A DNA stretch of 64,000 nt, from NCBI GenBank assembly GCA_000687675.1, contig JHWS01000004.1, positions 248,001 through 312,000 on the forward strand, given 5' to 3'. Positions 61,423 to 64,000 of this stretch are shown in pieces. Position 1 is the stretch's first letter; each line of letters opens with the position of its first letter. Origin of the DNA: Lachnospiraceae bacterium NC2008. Lineage in GTDB: Bacteria; Bacillota; Clostridia; Lachnospirales; Lachnospiraceae. Position numbers and translations under genes: made by a program. The notes beneath the pieces were generated by a model. The model saw only the letters and a program-made list of their open reading frames with translations. It was not told where the DNA came from and made no database searches.

Positions 61423-62193
61423 ATGGACGAGCTTGCAAGAAGTAGGCTATGGGAAGACTATAGCAGGCTTAAATCTTCGGAAACACGTGAAAAATTAATA
61501 CTAGAATATGTTCCACTTGTAAAGCTTGTGGCAGGAAGACTTAACATGTATCTTGGATATAATGTTGAGTATGATGATTTAGTTTCTTATGGTACATTTG
61601 GCCTTATAGATGCTATTGATAAGTATGATTACTATAAGGGCAATAAGTTTGAAACATACGCTTCACTTAGAATAAGAGGAGCTATCTTAGACCAGATTAG
61701 AAAGAATGACTGGATTCCAAGAACTATAAGACAAAGACAGAAGCAGATTGATGCTGCTATTAAGGATATTGAAGCAAAGACAGGTTCTCCTGCAACTGAT
61801 GAGGAGATAGCTGCTTATCTTGGTATTACTGATGATGAATTTGTAGATTGGCAGTCACAGATGAAGGTTACCAATGTAATCTCATTAAATGAGTTCATGG
61901 AATCTGGCGCCGATGTACCTAATGATTCTTCTAAGCCAAGTAACTTTACTTCGCCAGAAGAGAATCTTGATCAGGCGGAACTTAAGGAGATGCTTATAGA
62001 ATCTCTTGAACTTCTTACAGATAAGGAGAAGAAAGTTGTTCTCCTGTATTACTATGAAGAACTTACACTTAAGGAAATAAGTATGGTTCTTGAAGTAACA
62101 GAATCTAGAGTATCGCAGCTTCATACTAAAGCACTTGCTAAGATGAAGGCGAAACTTGGAGATTATTATATGGGAATTATGGCAACCTTTTAA
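61423..62193 (+). CDS. fliA: Flagellar sigma factor sigma-28 (FliA/SigD)
   Basis: The 256-residue protein has region 2 (LVKLVAGRLNMYLGYNVEYDDLVSYGTFGLIDAIDKYDYYKGNKFETYASLRIRGAILDQIRKNDWIPR), region 3, and region 4 (LTDKEKKVVLLYYYEELTLKEISMVLEVTESRVSQLHTKALAKMK). It directs late flagellar and chemotaxis promoters, several of which (for example before fliK) are visible here. The ribosome site GGGGAGGAAT is strong. The terminator stem begins inside the last codons. Confidence 0.97.
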   Translation: MDELARSRLWEDYSRLKSSETREKLILEYVPLVKLVAGRLNMYLGYNVEYDDLVSYGTFGLIDAIDKYDYYKGNKFETYASLRIRGAILDQIRKNDWIPRTIRQRQKQIDAAIKDIEAKTGSPATDEEIAAYLGITDDEFVDWQSQMKVTNVISLNEFMESGADVPNDSSKPSNFTSPEENLDQAELKEMLIESLELLTDKEKKVVLLYYYEELTLKEISMVLEVTESRVSQLHTKALAKMKAKLGDYYMGIMATF

Positions 62194-62218
62194 TATATTT
62201 TTTAGGTTGCCATTTTTG
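62179..62218 (+). terminator. Terminator overlapping the end of fliA
   Basis: ATGGCAACC (62179-62187), within the last fliA codons, pairs perfectly with GGTTGCCAT (62205-62213), followed by TTTTT. Ribosomes reading to the stop would cover the 5' arm. Confidence 0.75.
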
Positions 62219-62268
62219 GATATTATACTTAAAACTTATTACTAAATGTTGAAAGGGCAGGTTACATT

Positions 62269-63849
62269 ATGAATAGTTACTTTAGCATTATCACAGCAGA
62301 CACAGGCACATCACTTAAGCTTATCCCTGGGGATGAAGCACCTATAAGCATCAAAGAACTTACTGCATATCTTGATTTTAATAAGATTGCATATGATGTT
62401 AAAGCTCTTAATGATGCTATCACTAATCTTGATAAAGAGAAGATAATTCCATTATCTATTCATAAGTTACTTCCTATAAGAGAAAGTGCTTTTATAACTG
62501 TGTCAGAAGATAAGATGGTTGTTACTGCCAGATTCTATCCACCATCAAATGGCGGCGTTACATATACTAAGGACAGTATCCTTTCTGAGCTTAGAGTTAA
62601 TAAAGTTGTATTCGGTATGGACGAAGCTGCCATCGATGCATTTCTTAAAGAAAGAAAATATTGTACAGACTACATCCTTGCAAAAGGTACTCCTGTTAGA
62701 CAGGGTAAGGATGCATTTATCACTTATAACTTCCCAACAGACAATAAGATAAGACCTACTCTTAATGAGGACGGTAGTGTAGACTTCTTTAATCTCAATG
62801 TCCTTAATCCATGTAAGGCTGGGGATGTACTTGCCGAGCTTACTCCTGAAGATAGAGGTGAAGACGGCAGAGATGTTATGGGTAACACCATAAAACCACG
62901 TGATGTAAGAAGATTATCTCTTACTTTTGGACTTAATATCGAACTTAGTGAAGACAAGCTTAGACTTACATCTAAGGTTAACGGTCACGTAAGTCTTGTA
63001 GATGGTAGAGTATTCGTATCTGATTTATATGAAGTTGAAAACGTAGATAACTCAACAGGTAATATCGAATATGAAGGTAATGTTAAGGTAAATGGTAATA
63101 TCTGTTCTAACTTTACTGTTAAAGCTAAGGGCGATGTTATCGTCAAAGGTGTTGTTGAAGGCGCTGTTGTTGAAGCTGGAGGCAACGTTATCTTACAGCG
63201 TGGTATTAACGGTATGTCTAAGGGAATCATCAAAGCCGAAGGAAACGTTATTGCCAAATTTGTTGAAAATGCTAAAGTAATCGCTGGTGGTTATATTGAA
63301 ACAGAGTCGGTTCTTCATAGTGAACTTCAGGCAAAGACAGAAGTTAACGTAGTTAGTAAGAAGGGATTCATCACCGGTGGTAAGGTTACAGCAACTAACA
63401 TAATCAGAGTTAAGACTCTTGGTACTGCTATGGGTGCATTAACAGAAGTAAGTGTTGGTACAGATCCTGTACTTATTAATAAGTTTGGTGAACTTAATAA
63501 GCGTATAGCTGATACACAGACCAAGCTTAAACAGATGGTTCCTGTTCTTGATGCAACAAAGCAGAAACTTGCTCAGGGCGTAAAGCTTCTTCCTGAACAG
63601 GTTAAGAACTTGCAGGCTCTTGCTCTTTCTGTAAAACAGCTTCAGACACAGCTTGCTGCTGATGCAGAAGAAGTTGAGAATATGAAGGATATTATGGAAG
63701 GTTCATCAGATGCTAAGGTTGAAGTATCTGGCGAAGTATTTCCTGGTACAAAGATTACTATTTCAGATGTATCACTTATCGTTAAAGAATCATGGTCTTA
63801 CTGTAAGTTTGTTAAAGAAGCCGGCGCAGTAAAAATGAAACCTTTATAA
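62269..63849 (+). CDS. fapA: FapA/DUF342-family flagellar assembly protein A
   Basis: The 526-residue protein has a FapA N-terminal region and a long right-handed beta-solenoid of short repeats (VKVNGNICSNFTVKAKGDVIVKGVVEGAVVEAGGNVILQRGINGMSKGIIKAEGNVIAKFVENAKVIAGGYI), then a coiled coil at about 405-470 (LNKRIADTQTKLKQM). DUF342 proteins are linked to polar organelle assembly. It follows fliA after a terminator; a T-rich, TAAAAC-containing spacer may hold its promoter. Ribosome site AAAGGGCAGG. Confidence 0.9.
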   Translation: MNSYFSIITADTGTSLKLIPGDEAPISIKELTAYLDFNKIAYDVKALNDAITNLDKEKIIPLSIHKLLPIRESAFITVSEDKMVVTARFYPPSNGGVTYTKDSILSELRVNKVVFGMDEAAIDAFLKERKYCTDYILAKGTPVRQGKDAFITYNFPTDNKIRPTLNEDGSVDFFNLNVLNPCKAGDVLAELTPEDRGEDGRDVMGNTIKPRDVRRLSLTFGLNIELSEDKLRLTSKVNGHVSLVDGRVFVSDLYEVENVDNSTGNIEYEGNVKVNGNICSNFTVKAKGDVIVKGVVEGAVVEAGGNVILQRGINGMSKGIIKAEGNVIAKFVENAKVIAGGYIETESVLHSELQAKTEVNVVSKKGFITGGKVTATNIIRVKTLGTAMGALTEVSVGTDPVLINKFGELNKRIADTQTKLKQMVPVLDATKQKLAQGVKLLPEQVKNLQALALSVKQLQTQLAADAEEVENMKDIMEGSSDAKVEVSGEVFPGTKITISDVSLIVKESWSYCKFVKEAGAVKMKPL

Positions 63850-63912
63850 AACTTGTTATATAATATATAATTATTCATTGGTAGATTATTGGCACTATGA
63901 GGATGGCAGCGT

Positions 63913-64000
63913 ATGGGAATAGGACCTATTGAATTTAATGGTATGAATATCAGAACACCAGAGCTTCAGGCATTTAAGGTGCATGAGGATCAGAAGGTGA
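63913..64000 (+). CDS. Start of a flagellar-locus gene, truncated by window end
   Basis: An ATG ten bases after GAGG opens MGIGPIEFNGMNIRTPEL and is open to the end of the window (29 codons). The GPIEFNGM start is like small proteins that follow fapA in related genomes, but too little is seen to name it. TATAAT-like repeats (TATATAATATATAAT, about 63857-63872) lie upstream. Confidence 0.55.
   Translation, partial: MGIGPIEFNGMNIRTPELQAFKVHEDQKV

Noticed and set aside
1-64000. CRISPR arrays, tRNA, rRNA, insertion sequences or prophage genes
   Set aside because: I looked for repeat-spacer periodicity, tRNA-like cloverleafs, transposase motifs and phage modules; none was found. The two tandem repeats have no spacers.

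Overview
The window looks like a chromosome segment from a motile, low-GC, Gram-positive anaerobe of the Lachnospiraceae (Clostridia). This rests on AT-rich codon use, strong AGGAGG-type ribosome sites, TTG/GTG starts, CodY, sigma-28 (FliA/SigD), FliY with a CheC-like domain, the CheC/CheD adaptation pair and a FapA (DUF342) gene after fliA. I cannot name a genus from sequence alone.

Layout. (1) 1-3.8 kb: the 3' part of a sulfatase-fold membrane enzyme, a broken GGDEF remnant, a small convergent membrane protein, and a pair encoding a zinc-ribbon protein and a TPM-domain protein. (2) 3.9-7.4 kb: rpsT, lepA, hemW. (3) 7.5-26.5 kb: a type IV pilus (T4P) locus interleaved with DNA-processing genes: pilT, comM, dprA, pilB, pilC, pilA, a YfhO-family membrane protein, pilD, a pilM-pilN fusion, pilO, and four minor (pseudo)pilins, one of them large and lacking Glu5. 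(4) 26.6-29.6 kb: topA and codY. (5) 29.9-56 kb: a long flagellar locus, flgB-flgC-fliE-fliF-fliG-fliH-fliI-fliJ-motE/ylxF-like-fliK-flgD-TIGR02530-flgE, motA-motB-fliL-fliM-fliY-fliO-fliP-fliQ-fliR-flhB, then flhA-flhF-flhG-PilZ protein. (6) 56.2-64 kb: cheB-cheA-cheW-cheC-cheD, a small membrane protein, fliA, fapA and the start of one more gene.

How it works together. PilT/PilB (ATPases), PilC (platform), PilM-N/PilO (alignment) and PilD (prepilin peptidase) are enough for a retractable T4P built from PilA with a minor-pilin tip. ComM and DprA act on incoming single-stranded DNA in competent bacteria, so pilus and competence genes share the locus. The order dprA-topA-codY-flgB is ancient in Firmicutes, and here the pilus genes sit between dprA and topA. 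PilB carries a tandem motif of the c-di-GMP-binding MshEN type, and a YcgR-like PilZ protein closes the flhA operon, so both motility systems probably respond to c-di-GMP. Two CheY-P phosphatases (FliY, CheC) are intact, but no cheY is present in the window.

Non-coding features include Rho-independent terminators after many units, sigma-A promoters, sigma-28-like promoters after codY and before fliK, two tandem direct-repeat pairs (before fliQ and after flhF), and structured intergenic spacers.
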